Below, piece after piece: positions 51,373 through 59,705 of a stretch of DNA of 64,000 nt (position 1 is the first letter of the stretch; each line of letters begins with the position of its first letter). A program made the translations under genes and the position numbers. The stretch is from the NCBI RefSeq assembly GCF_022919075.1, contig NZ_CP095078.1, positions 1,922,001-1,986,000 on the forward strand, given 5' to 3'. Origin of the DNA: Nocardioides sp. W7 (GTDB lineage Bacteria; Actinomycetota; Actinomycetes; Propionibacteriales; Nocardioidaceae). The notes under the pieces were generated by a model. The model had not been told where the DNA came from. It was given only the letters and a program-made list of their open reading frames with translations, and ran no database searches.

Positions 51373-52059
51373 CTACCGGCCCGACCCCAGCACGTAGGTG
51401 TAGCGGCTCGACGGCACCAGGTCGAGGTCGCGGTCCGCGCCGATCCGCGCGACGCTGGCCATCAGCGTCTCGATCCGTCGGCCGAGCTCGGCATCGTCGC
51501 CGCCGCTGCCGTAGAACGCGTGCACGTCGCTCAGCGCGGCGCTCGGGAAGAGCTCCTCCACGAACGCGCTGACGTACGGCGCATCATCGGTGACGGGCTC
51601 GACGACGACGTTCTGGAGATAGCCGAAGGTCGCCTGGGTCCGGATCGCGATCGGGGTGTGCTCGACCATCCAGCGGCGCAGCCACTCGGCGTTCTCCAGC
51701 TCGGCCGGCTTGCGGAGCACCGCGACGTTCGCGAGGGCGTCGGCGCGCTCGCCGTCGGCGACCTCCGGCGGGTCGAGGCGGCGGTGCTCGTCGACCCGCC
51801 AACCGGCGACCCGGGCGGCTGCCGCGCCGAGCAGCTCGGCGATCGCCGGTGCGGAGCCGGACCAGGCGCTGACCACCGCGGCGATCGGCTCGCCGGTCGG
51901 GATCCGCAGCGCGGGCGCGACGTCGGCGTCGTCGAGGTTGAGCTGGAGGCGCTGGACCCCGGCCGCGGCCAGGGCGTCGTGCAGCGCGCCGTCGCGCAGC
52001 GCGGAGGCGTCGACACCCCAGAGGGCGAACATCAGCTTGTTCGTGGTCGCGGTGCTCAT
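51373..52059 (-). CDS. Uncharacterised 228-residue protein, possibly EthD-like
   Basis: A soluble protein starting MSTATTNKLMFALWGVD. Two similar halves can be guessed, each with a hydrophobic strand and WRVDEHRRLDPP or HAFYGSGGD, suggesting a dimeric alpha/beta barrel as in EthD-like proteins, but the match is weak. No signal or membrane helix is seen. It is convergent with the gluconate permease gene, 29 bases away. Function unknown. Confidence 0.6.
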   Translation of the reverse strand: MSTATTNKLMFALWGVDASALRDGALHDALAAAGVQRLQLNLDDADVAPALRIPTGEPIAAVVSAWSGSAPAIAELLGAAAARVAGWRVDEHRRLDPPEVADGERADALANVAVLRKPAELENAEWLRRWMVEHTPIAIRTQATFGYLQNVVVEPVTDDAPYVSAFVEELFPSAALSDVHAFYGSGGDDAELGRRIETLMASVARIGADRDLDLVPSSRYTYVLGSGR

Positions 52060-52255
52060 GCGACGCAACCTAGGGCGGATGCCCGCCCGCGGCGAGCGGG
52101 TCCCGCTGACAGGGCACGGTGCGGCCGGACCGCTCTCCACAGGCCGTTCCCACCAGCCCCGTCCTCCACAGGTACGACGACCCCGCGTGTCGCGCTCGGA
52201 CCGCGTCGGGAAGAGTGGAAGTGCCATCTCGCTTCTCGGACCGGAGGTGCCCGTC

Positions 52256-52711
52256 GTGTCGGACCCGTTCACGCTGCCGCAGCGGCTCGTGGTGAGCCCG
52301 CCCCTGGACGCCTCCGAGCGCGATCTGGTCGCCGGCCTCGGCCTGTGGCCGGGCCGCCCGCGGCCCCGCTCGCCCTGGTCGGTGTGCGCGGACGGTTGCT
52401 GCCTCGACCTCGCCGACGGCGTGAGTGCCGGTCTCGCCGAGGACTGGCTGCGGTTCCTGCTCCGCGAGCTGCTCAGTCCCCGCGCACGGGTCGCCCGGGA
52501 GCGCGCCGCGGCCGTGGGCCTGCAGGACCATCGGGTCGACGGACGGGTCCTGGTCGACGTCCCCTCGCCGATGCTGATCGCCGTCAGGGCCAGCCGGGTC
52601 CGCTCGCTGCGGCTCGACGACGAGCAGTTCGCCGTCGAGGACCGACCCCGGGCCGGCCCGGGTGAGGTGGTCGAGCTGCGGCGAGACCGCGCTCAGAGCA
52701 CCGAGCGGTAG
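52256..52711 (+). CDS. Uncharacterised 151-residue protein
   Basis: A small soluble protein with SVCADGCCLDLADG in the middle and several Arg-rich segments. No domain is recognised. The GTG at 52256 has GGAGG 8 bases upstream and is preferred to another 9 bases earlier. Its last 19 bases overlap the end of glgA on the other strand, an unusual tail-to-tail overlap. Two CTCCACAGG motifs lie ahead of it. Confidence 0.55.
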   Translation: MSDPFTLPQRLVVSPPLDASERDLVAGLGLWPGRPRPRSPWSVCADGCCLDLADGVSAGLAEDWLRFLLRELLSPRARVARERAAAVGLQDHRVDGRVLVDVPSPMLIAVRASRVRSLRLDDEQFAVEDRPRAGPGEVVELRRDRAQSTER

Positions 52712-53889
52712 ACCGCCACGGTCCGCTCGGCGATCGTCGCCCAGCTGAACGCGTCGATGGCACGCTGCCGTCCGGCCCGGCCCATCGCGGCCGCCCGGTC
52801 CGGGTCGCCGACCACCTCGGTCAGCGCGGCGGCGAAGTCGGCGACGTACCGCTCCGGGTCCAGGGGGGTGCCGGTGCCGTCGGTGGCCTGCTCGATGGGC
52901 ACCAACCGCCCGGTCTCCTCGTCGAGCACCACCTCGGGGATGCCGCCGGTGGCGGTCGCGACCACGGCCGTCTCGCAGGCCATCGCCTCGAGGTTGACGA
53001 TGCCGAGGGGCTCGTAGATCGACGGGCACGCGAAGGCCGTCGCCGCGGTCAGCAGTGCCACGACGTCGGGCCGGGGGAGCATCTCGGCGATCCAGACCAC
53101 ACCGGTGCGGGTCGCCCGGAGGTCGTCGACGAGGCCCTCGACCTCGGCCAGGATCTCCGGGGTGTCGGGTGCGCCCGCGCACAGCACCACCTGCACCTCC
53201 GGCGGCAGCAGGGCGCAGGCGCGCAGGAAGAGCGGCAGCCCCTTCTGGCGGGTGATCCGGCCGACGAACACCACCGAGGGGCGGTCCGGGTCGACGCCGA
53301 GCTCGCGGACTCGGTCGGGGGCCACGATCGGCTGCCAGTCCTGGGTGTCGATGCCGTTGTGGACGACGTGCACCTTCGCCGGGTCGATCGAGGGGTACGA
53401 AGCCAGCACGTCGCGGCCCATCGCCGACGACACCGCGATCACGGCGGCCGCGGACTCGTAGGCGGTCCGCTCGACCCACGACGACACGGCGTACCCGCCG
53501 CCGAGCTGCTCGGCCTTCCAGGGCCGCAGCGGCTCGAGCGAGTGGGCGCTGACGACGTGCGGGACGCCGTGCAGCAGCGAGGCCAGGTGGCCCGCCATGT
53601 TGGCGTACCAGGTGTGCGAGTGCACCAGGTCGGTACCGCCGCAGGCGTCGGCGATCGCGAGGTCGACCCCGAGGGTTCGGAGCGCGGGGTTGGCGTCGGT
53701 GAGTTCGACGGGCTCGGGGTACGACGACGTCCCGGCCTCGGCCCGCGGGGCGCCGAACGCGTGCACCCGTGCGTCGAGGTCCAGCTCACGAGACAGCCCG
53801 CGCAGAGCCCGCACCAGCTCGGCGACGTGCACCCCCGCACCGCCGTACACCTCGGGCGGGTACTCCCTGCTCAGCACGTCGACTCGCAC
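52693..53889 (-). CDS. glgA: Actinobacterial GlgA/GlgM glycosyltransferase
   Basis: A 398-residue GT4 glycosyltransferase starting MRVDVLSREYPPEVYGGAGV, the actinobacterial form called GlgA and shown in mycobacteria to be the maltose-1-phosphate synthase GlgM. It uses ADP-glucose made by GlgC. Motifs include VGRITRQKG and the nucleotide-sugar binding PSIYEPLGIVNLEAMA with the EX7E glutamates. The leaderless GTG at 53889 faces away from glgC. Both feed the alpha-glucan or glycogen path. Confidence 0.93.
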   Translation of the reverse strand: MRVDVLSREYPPEVYGGAGVHVAELVRALRGLSRELDLDARVHAFGAPRAEAGTSSYPEPVELTDANPALRTLGVDLAIADACGGTDLVHSHTWYANMAGHLASLLHGVPHVVSAHSLEPLRPWKAEQLGGGYAVSSWVERTAYESAAAVIAVSSAMGRDVLASYPSIDPAKVHVVHNGIDTQDWQPIVAPDRVRELGVDPDRPSVVFVGRITRQKGLPLFLRACALLPPEVQVVLCAGAPDTPEILAEVEGLVDDLRATRTGVVWIAEMLPRPDVVALLTAATAFACPSIYEPLGIVNLEAMACETAVVATATGGIPEVVLDEETGRLVPIEQATDGTGTPLDPERYVADFAAALTEVVGDPDRAAAMGRAGRQRAIDAFSWATIAERTVAVYRSVL

Positions 53890-53896
53890 GCTCCGA

Positions 53897-53902
53897 AACC
53901 TA
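53897..53902 (-). promoter_or_regulatory. Leaderless promoter box of glgA
   Basis: On the minus strand TAGGTT lies 7 bases before the GTG. It is only 12 bases from the matching box of glgC. Confidence 0.65.
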
Positions 53903-53914
53903 TCCCGGGCGCGC

Positions 53915-53920
53915 TAGGTT
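53915..53920 (+). promoter_or_regulatory. Leaderless promoter box of glgC
   Basis: TAGGTT, identical to the glgA box, lies 6 bases before the ATG. Confidence 0.65.
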
Positions 53921-53926
53921 GCCATC

Positions 53927-55174
53927 ATGGTTGCCTCCCGGAAGAAGGTCCTGGCCATCGTCCTCGCGGGCGGGGAGGGGAAGCGCCTGATGCCGCTCAC
54001 CGCGGACCGGGCGAAACCGGCGGTGCCGTTCGCGGGGATCTACCGGCTGATCGACTTCGCGCTGTCGAACGTCGTGAACTCCGGCTACCTGCGGATCGTC
54101 GTGCTGACCCAGTACAAGTCGCACAGCCTGGACCGGCACGTCACCCAGACCTGGCGGATGTCGACGATGCTCGGCAACTACGTGGCCCCGGTGCCGGCTC
54201 AGCAGCGGGTCGGCAAGCACTGGTACCTCGGCAGCGGGGACGCGATCTACCAGTCGCTCAACCTGATCAAGGACGAGAAGCCCGACATCGTCGTGGTCGT
54301 GGGCGCCGACCACGTCTACCGGATGGACTTCGCGCAGATGGTCGACCAGCACGTCGAGAGCGGCTCGGCCTGCACGGTCGCCGCGATCCGGCAGCCGATC
54401 GGGCTCGCCGACCAGTTCGGGGTCATCGACGTCCACCCCGACGAGCCGCGCCGGATCCGGGAGTTCCTCGAGAAGCCCACCGACCCGGTCGGCCTGCCCG
54501 ACAACCCCGGCGAGGTGCTGGCGTCGATGGGCAACTACGTCTTCGACGCGGACGCGCTCGTCGAGGCGGTGACCCGCGACTCGACCACCACCGGGTCCAA
54601 GCACGACATGGGCGGCGACATCGTGCCCGCGTTCGTACGACGCTCGCAGGCCGGCGTCTACGACTACAAGGACAATGTCGTCCCCGGCGCCACGGACCGC
54701 GACCGCGGCTACTGGCGCGACGTGGGGACGTTGTCGTCGTACTACGCCGCCCACATGGACGTCGTCTCACCGCTGCCGGTCTTCAACCTCTACAACTTCG
54801 ACTGGCCGACCTACACCTCCTACGGCCCGCAGCCGCCGGCCAAGGTCGTGCAGGGCGCCGACGGCGTCGACTCGCGCGTCGACGAGGCGGTCCTCTCGCC
54901 CGGCGTCGTCGTCAGCGGCGGCATCGTGACCCGCTCCGTGCTCTCGCCCGCCGTGAGCGTCGGTGCCGGAGCGGTCGTCGACGGATCGGTGCTGATGAAC
55001 GGCGTCCGCGTCGGACCGGGCGCGGTCGTCCGCAACGCGATCCTCGACAAGAACATCATCGTCCCGCCCGGCGCGCAGATCGGTGTCGACCACGACGCCG
55101 ACCGGGCGAACGGGTTCCTGGTCGAGGACGGGCTGACGGTGCTGGGGAAGGACCAGGCTTTTCCGGGGAGCTGA
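53927..55174 (+). CDS. glgC: Glucose-1-phosphate adenylyltransferase
   Basis: A 415-residue enzyme that makes ADP-glucose, the first committed step of glycogen synthesis. The N-terminus [22 protein letters not shown] is the nucleotide loop (cited part: [12 protein letters not shown]), followed by GADHVYRMD and a C-terminal left-handed beta helix that binds regulators. The leaderless ATG at 53927 is set by the TAGGTT box. It is divergent from glgA, its partner enzyme. Confidence 0.96.
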   Translation: MVASRKKVLAIVLAGGEGKRLMPLTADRAKPAVPFAGIYRLIDFALSNVVNSGYLRIVVLTQYKSHSLDRHVTQTWRMSTMLGNYVAPVPAQQRVGKHWYLGSGDAIYQSLNLIKDEKPDIVVVVGADHVYRMDFAQMVDQHVESGSACTVAAIRQPIGLADQFGVIDVHPDEPRRIREFLEKPTDPVGLPDNPGEVLASMGNYVFDADALVEAVTRDSTTTGSKHDMGGDIVPAFVRRSQAGVYDYKDNVVPGATDRDRGYWRDVGTLSSYYAAHMDVVSPLPVFNLYNFDWPTYTSYGPQPPAKVVQGADGVDSRVDEAVLSPGVVVSGGIVTRSVLSPAVSVGAGAVVDGSVLMNGVRVGPGAVVRNAILDKNIIVPPGAQIGVDHDADRANGFLVEDGLTVLGKDQAFPGS

Positions 55175-55279
55175 CAATTTCTCCGCCCAGGCGGTGAATC
55201 TCGGTCCTGTGTCATGAAGCATCACGACATCAGCGCGAGTTCCTCGACAGCGCAGTGACCCCTGATGCCGATGGGACGC

Positions 55280-55876
55280 TCAGATCACCCCGGCCGCACG
55301 CGCGGCGGCGGCGTACGCGTCGGCGAGCGAGGCGACGGTCTCGTGCGCGTTCAGCCCGCTCGGGTTCGGCACCACCCACAGCTCGGCGTCGGCGAGCGGC
55401 TCGGGCTGGCGGCCGGGGACCGCCCGGGGGAGGCCGAAGGCGGCGCGGTACGCCGTGATCCCCGCGATCGCGACGACGGCCGGCCGGACCCGGCGTACCG
55501 TCTCGACGAGCGCGGCGCCACCGGCCCGGTACTCCTCGGCCGTCAGCTCGGACGCCTTCGCCGTCGCCCGGCGTACGACGTTGGTGATGCCGATCCCGCG
55601 CGAGCGCAGATGGTCGCGGTCCTCGTCGGTCATCCCGGCCGCCGGGTCGATCGGCCGGGTCACGATGCCGGCGCGCAGCAGCGCCGGATAGAACCGGTTG
55701 CCCGGGTGGGCGAAGTGGGTGCGCGTCGCGGCCGTCCACAGCCCCGGGTTGATCCCGACGAAGAGCAGCCGCAGCGGCGGCGCGTCGGCGTCGGGGAGCA
55801 GGTCGGGCACCTCGGCGTCGCGGAAGGACTCGAGCTCGGCGCGGGTGAAGGTACGGCGCGGGGCGTCGGCAGGCAC
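55280..55876 (-). CDS. Mug-type mismatch-specific uracil-DNA glycosylase
   Basis: A 198-residue family 2 glycosylase with canonical motifs: FVGINPGLWTA followed by HPGNRFYPAL, and VVPNPSGLNAH. It should excise uracil or thymine from G mismatches. The GTG at 55876 has CAGGCT 6 bases before it on its strand, a degenerate leaderless box. It is a diverged paralogue of the gene at 9476-9982. Confidence 0.9.
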   Translation of the reverse strand: MPADAPRRTFTRAELESFRDAEVPDLLPDADAPPLRLLFVGINPGLWTAATRTHFAHPGNRFYPALLRAGIVTRPIDPAAGMTDEDRDHLRSRGIGITNVVRRATAKASELTAEEYRAGGAALVETVRRVRPAVVAIAGITAYRAAFGLPRAVPGRQPEPLADAELWVVPNPSGLNAHETVASLADAYAAAARAAGVI

Positions 55877-55953
55877 CCGCGCAGCCTGCCACGGGCCCGG
55901 AGCCCGCCCGTGCTGGGTGCCGGTGACGAGCGTGGTGCTGGTCGAGCGGTGGG

Positions 55954-57156
55954 CTACCGGGGCGCGGAGTAGAGCACCTGGATGGCGTTCGCGACGCTGC
56001 GCGGGCGACCGTCCGAGGGGGTGTTCAGGACCCGGTTCGTCCCGCCCGGCCGGCGGGCGACCATCGTCGAGGAGCCGCCGCCGTCGAGGTTGAGGGCGTC
56101 CTCGGCGCCGAGCCGGAGCATCATCTCGGCCAGCTCGACCATCGTGTAGCCGCGGCTGGCCGCCTGTCGCCCGTCGACGACGAGCATCAGGATCTCCGAG
56201 GTGTCGTGGCTGATCCCGATAGCGGTCCGGGGGTGCATCTGGCCGTCGTCGGTGACGGTGCGCAGGCCGTTGCGCAGCAGGAAGCTGTTGCTGGTGATCG
56301 CCATCCCGGGCCGGCCGGTCACGCCGCGGGCGACGCTGATCCGGTCCCCGAACTGCAGCTGACGGAGCAGCCGTGCTCCCGAGCCGCGGCCGACCAGGAG
56401 GAAGCCCTTGATCCGGTGACCGGCACGGAGCCGGGCCTTCTTGCGGACGACCTTCCCGTTGACGACCTGGACCTGGACGATCCGGCTCTTCTGGCCGTCG
56501 GTCACGCCGTACCCGGGCGTCGATCCCCAGCGGGCGTTGTAGATCCCGATGCCGCCGTCGGGGACGCTGGGGGAGTTGACGTTGGTTAGCGGCCAGTCGC
56601 GGTACTGCTTGATGCGCGCCCGGACCTGGATCGGGCCGATGAAGGGCTGCCCGCTCTTGCTGATCGTGAAGCCGGCGCTCCATGACGGGCTCGGTCCGTG
56701 CAGGAACCCCTTGGCCCGCTCCTGGCCGATCCCGAACGGGGCGCCGGAGTCGCCGATGTCGAAGAAGTCGCCGTTGACGCCGGCCACGGCCTTCTTGTCG
56801 AGCATCCCGCGCACCCGCTGGGTGCTGGCGATCCGACCGGGGTTCGCGTAGTTGAGGCGGAGCCCCGGCTGCTGGTAGTTGATCCGCAGCAGGTGCGCCT
56901 TGATCGGCCCGCGGGCGTCGGTCTCGGACCAGGTCGAGTACGTCACTCCGGGCGCGACCGTGTACCCCGTCGGGGTCGTGCTGCGCGGCGCCGCGCTGCG
57001 GGCGTACGCCGGGAGATCCCGGGCGATCGGTCCGCGGACCCCGTCGGAGGAGTGCTGCGGGTACGGGTCGTCGGCAGCAGCGGCGAACGCGGTGCCGGGG
57101 ATCGTCAGGGCGCACACCAGGAGGCCGGCGGGCAGGGTCAGTCGGCGCTTGGTCAC
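55954..57156 (-). CDS. Secreted phosphodiester glycosidase (NAGPA domain)
   Basis: A 400-residue exported protein. After a signal peptide (to about residue 27) comes a NAGPA-type domain with VAGVNGDFFD, SFLLRNG and LNLDGGGSSTMV. Its animal relative removes N-acetylglucosamine from phosphodiesters; bacterial members probably act on wall or capsule sugar phosphates. The GTG at 57156 is leaderless (TAGCCT 7 bases before it). Confidence 0.88.
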   Translation of the reverse strand: MTKRRLTLPAGLLVCALTIPGTAFAAAADDPYPQHSSDGVRGPIARDLPAYARSAAPRSTTPTGYTVAPGVTYSTWSETDARGPIKAHLLRINYQQPGLRLNYANPGRIASTQRVRGMLDKKAVAGVNGDFFDIGDSGAPFGIGQERAKGFLHGPSPSWSAGFTISKSGQPFIGPIQVRARIKQYRDWPLTNVNSPSVPDGGIGIYNARWGSTPGYGVTDGQKSRIVQVQVVNGKVVRKKARLRAGHRIKGFLLVGRGSGARLLRQLQFGDRISVARGVTGRPGMAITSNSFLLRNGLRTVTDDGQMHPRTAIGISHDTSEILMLVVDGRQAASRGYTMVELAEMMLRLGAEDALNLDGGGSSTMVARRPGGTNRVLNTPSDGRPRSVANAIQVLYSAPR

Positions 57157-57163
57157 CTGCGCA

Positions 57164-57169
57164 AGGCTA
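57164..57169 (-). promoter_or_regulatory. Leaderless promoter box of the glycosidase gene
   Basis: On the minus strand TAGCCT is followed by 7 bases and the GTG. Confidence 0.6.
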
Positions 57170-57226
57170 AACGGGTCGCGGGCGCTGGTCGGACAGGCGG
57201 GTTCGTGTGTCCCTACTTGAACCGGC

Positions 57227-58153
57227 TCAGGCGCAGTCGACGGAGCCCAGCCGGGCCAGTCCCTCGCGGTCGCCCGGGCCGAGCTCGGTCTGTCCGATGT
57301 TGTCCTCGTACATCAGCTCGTTCTCGTCGTCGACGTGGTCGAGCCCGATGACGTGACCCAGCTCGTGGGTGATGATCGCGCGCATCACCTCGTCGCCGTC
57401 ACGCTCGTCGGCCAGCTCGGCGAACAGGTCGGCGTCGAGGGCGATCGAGCCGGTGACGTAGGTGCGGTGCCGCTGACGCTCCAGGTAGGTGCTGCCGCCG
57501 AGGCCGGCCACGTCGCCCGCCAGCCGCGGCACCTCCTCCTCGTCGGCCCAGCCGATGAGGACCGGCTTCGGACGGTTCAGCCCGTCGATGCGGTCGCCGA
57601 ACTCCCGTTCGTCGGAGGTGCCGGTGTCCTCGAACCGGAACCCCGTCGCGTCCGCGACGTCGCTCATCGCCTCGGCGAGCAGCTCCTCCCAGTCGTCGGG
57701 GGCGCCCGCCGGGTTGACGACGTACCGGATCGGGCGGCAGGGGTTCCAGCTCACCGGCTCGTCGCTGTTCGGCTGGGTGGTCGCGAACGCGTACTCGCCG
57801 TCGCCCTCCGGCACCCCCACCAGCTCGCCCAGTCGGCCGTCGAAGCCGACCAGCTCCCGCAGCCGCCGCCCGTTGTCGGACGGGTTGACCAGGAAGACCC
57901 CGACCATGATGACCAGCACGATGAGCAGGCCGGGTACGACGGGCCCGCGCTCCTTGCGCGGCCTGCCGCCAGTGCCGTCCCTGCCTCGTCCTCTCCGTCT
58001 GCGTCGTTCGCGTCCCAGCGGGACCGGCGCACTCACGGGCCGGTGGATCTGGTGCTCGTGCAGGTATCGCTCGTCGAGCCGGTCGAGCTCGCGCAGGCGC
58101 CGCTCCATCTCGCGTCGCCACCGACGCTGCGCACGTCGTTCCGCGAAGCTCAC
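57227..58153 (-). CDS. Membrane-anchored metzincin zinc protease
   Basis: A 308-residue protein: a very basic cytoplasmic start (about 70 residues), one membrane helix (GLLIVLVIMVGVFLVN), and an outside protease domain with HELGHVIGLDH at 263-273, the full HEXXHXXGXXH metzincin motif, followed by a Met-turn LMYEDN. It should cut proteins at the cell surface. The GTG at 58153 is preceded by GACAAT 6 bases away and a possible GGAG. It converges with nothing and is divergent from the lipoprotein gene. Confidence 0.87.
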   Translation of the reverse strand: MSFAERRAQRRWRREMERRLRELDRLDERYLHEHQIHRPVSAPVPLGRERRRRRGRGRDGTGGRPRKERGPVVPGLLIVLVIMVGVFLVNPSDNGRRLRELVGFDGRLGELVGVPEGDGEYAFATTQPNSDEPVSWNPCRPIRYVVNPAGAPDDWEELLAEAMSDVADATGFRFEDTGTSDEREFGDRIDGLNRPKPVLIGWADEEEVPRLAGDVAGLGGSTYLERQRHRTYVTGSIALDADLFAELADERDGDEVMRAIITHELGHVIGLDHVDDENELMYEDNIGQTELGPGDREGLARLGSVDCA

Positions 58154-58312
58154 CGCTCCATTGTCCCCGGCGTTGTTCCCGATGGTCCCGTTGAGGCTCG
58201 TTGACCCTTCTCCACAGGCTTCACCTTCGGTGGTGCGTGACCCGGGACGATGTGGGTAGTTTCCGGGTTGGCGTCTCGGGTCTGGATGCCGCGCTCTCGG
58301 GAAGGACTCGAC

Positions 58313-58885
58313 ATGAGGCGACTGTCCACCGTCACCCTGGCCATGGGGCTGGTGCTGCTCGCGGGCTGTACGGACGGCGACGATCCGGAGCCCAAGGTCC
58401 CGCCCACGAACAGCTCGTCTGCCGTCAGTACGCCGACGCCCACGCCGACGGGTCCGGTCGAGCCCACGCTTCCGCCTGAGGCGGAGGGGGATGATGCTGC
58501 CGCTGCTGAGGCGTTCGTGCGGTTCTACTGGGAGACAGCGCACTATGCGCAGGCATCGGGTGATGTCGAAGGCCTCGAGGCTCTCGCGAGCACCTCCTGC
58601 AGGAACTGTCGCTCCGGCACGGACTATCTACGAGATGCGTTCGCGCAGGGCGCGTCATTCAAGGGTGGTGAGACGACAGTCACGAGCACTGTTTCAACCG
58701 AATACGAGGCGGGTCCGGTAGAGGGGTTCGAGGTACGAGCGAGAGTTCGCAACGAGAAACAGATCGTGGACTGGCCAGAACCGAAAGACGACGAAGTGTT
58801 TCCCGCTGCGGTCATAAGCACTCGCTTTCTCGTGGAACGGCAGGAGAGCGGGTTCGCCATTGGCTTCTGGGAGACGCTCTCATGA
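58313..58885 (+). CDS. DUF6318-like lipoprotein
   Basis: A 190-residue lipoprotein with a LLAGC lipobox at residues 15-19. After a Thr/Pro/Ser linker comes a folded part with FVRFYWETAHYA and CRNCRSG, matching the DUF6318 pattern. Two close cysteines (CRNC) may pair. GGAAGG lies ahead of the ATG at 58313. The next gene overlaps it by ATGA. Base composition is lower in GC than neighbours, which suggests later arrival. Confidence 0.7.
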   Translation: MRRLSTVTLAMGLVLLAGCTDGDDPEPKVPPTNSSSAVSTPTPTPTGPVEPTLPPEAEGDDAAAAEAFVRFYWETAHYAQASGDVEGLEALASTSCRNCRSGTDYLRDAFAQGASFKGGETTVTSTVSTEYEAGPVEGFEVRARVRNEKQIVDWPEPKDDEVFPAAVISTRFLVERQESGFAIGFWETLS

Positions 58886-59676
58886 GACGTGCAGGGCTCG
58901 CTGTCTTCGCCGTTGCAGCGTTCCACTTCTGCCCGCAACCGGCGGGGGCCGACGACGACACTGGAGTAGGGCCCAAGGGCACCGCGTTCTCGGTGCATTC
59001 CCAAACTGGCCAGCACAGCGGGGAGCCTGATCCCACCGCACAGAGCGTGGGCAGTTCGCCCGGTACGTGGCATTCGCAGCCTGCCTGTGCACTCGGTGGG
59101 GCGGCGTTGTGCGTCGAGGCCATGCGCTGCGACGACGGAAGTCCGATGACTTTCTGGTGGCTGGAGGTGGAAGGCGAGAGAATCGACAGCTACTACGCGT
59201 GTCCGGAGGAAGGCGAGATCGCCACACCCGTCCAGATCACGAACGCCATGGTCGCGCGCGCCTTCAAACGCATCCCCCTCCCGGCGTCGCAGCTCGTCGT
59301 CCAGCCCCCGGGCGGCGAGACCCTGGTGAACTTCGCGACGAACTTCTACACCGAGGCGGCGCCCTTCGAGCGGTCGGTGACGTTGGTAGGGCAGCGGGTG
59401 GATCTGCGGATCCGGCCGAGCGGGTTCGGGTGGCGCTTCGGCGACGGGAGCGGGACCACCACGACGGAGCCGGGGGCGGCGTACCCGGCGCTGGAGATCA
59501 CGCACGAGTACGCGCGAGCCGGAGCGATTACGCCGAGCGTGGACACGACGTACAGCGCGGAGTTCCGGGTGAACGGCGGTGCGTGGGAGCCGGTGCTGGG
59601 CACGGTGACGATGCAGGGCGAGCCGGTCGCGCTCCAGGTGCGGACCGCGAGTCCGACGCTGGTCGGCTACCGCTGA
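58882..59676 (+). CDS. Secreted PKD-like protein
   Basis: A 264-residue protein with a weak signal peptide, a Cys-containing middle (CALGGAALCVEAMRC) and a C-terminal segment GWRFGDGSGT followed by HEYARAG, the core of a PKD fold. Its ATG overlaps the lipoprotein stop, so both are made together and probably act as a surface pair. GC content is lower in the first half. No enzyme activity is suggested. Confidence 0.68.
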   Translation: MRRAGLAVFAVAAFHFCPQPAGADDDTGVGPKGTAFSVHSQTGQHSGEPDPTAQSVGSSPGTWHSQPACALGGAALCVEAMRCDDGSPMTFWWLEVEGERIDSYYACPEEGEIATPVQITNAMVARAFKRIPLPASQLVVQPPGGETLVNFATNFYTEAAPFERSVTLVGQRVDLRIRPSGFGWRFGDGSGTTTTEPGAAYPALEITHEYARAGAITPSVDTTYSAEFRVNGGAWEPVLGTVTMQGEPVALQVRTASPTLVGYR

Positions 59677-59693
59677 CGAGGGTCGGTCGCGGC

Positions 59694-59699
59694 TAGGGT
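59694..59699 (+). promoter_or_regulatory. Leaderless promoter box of the methyltransferase gene
   Basis: TAGGGT is followed by 6 bases and the GTG at 59706. Confidence 0.65.
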
Positions 59700-59705
59700 C
59701 GGCGC

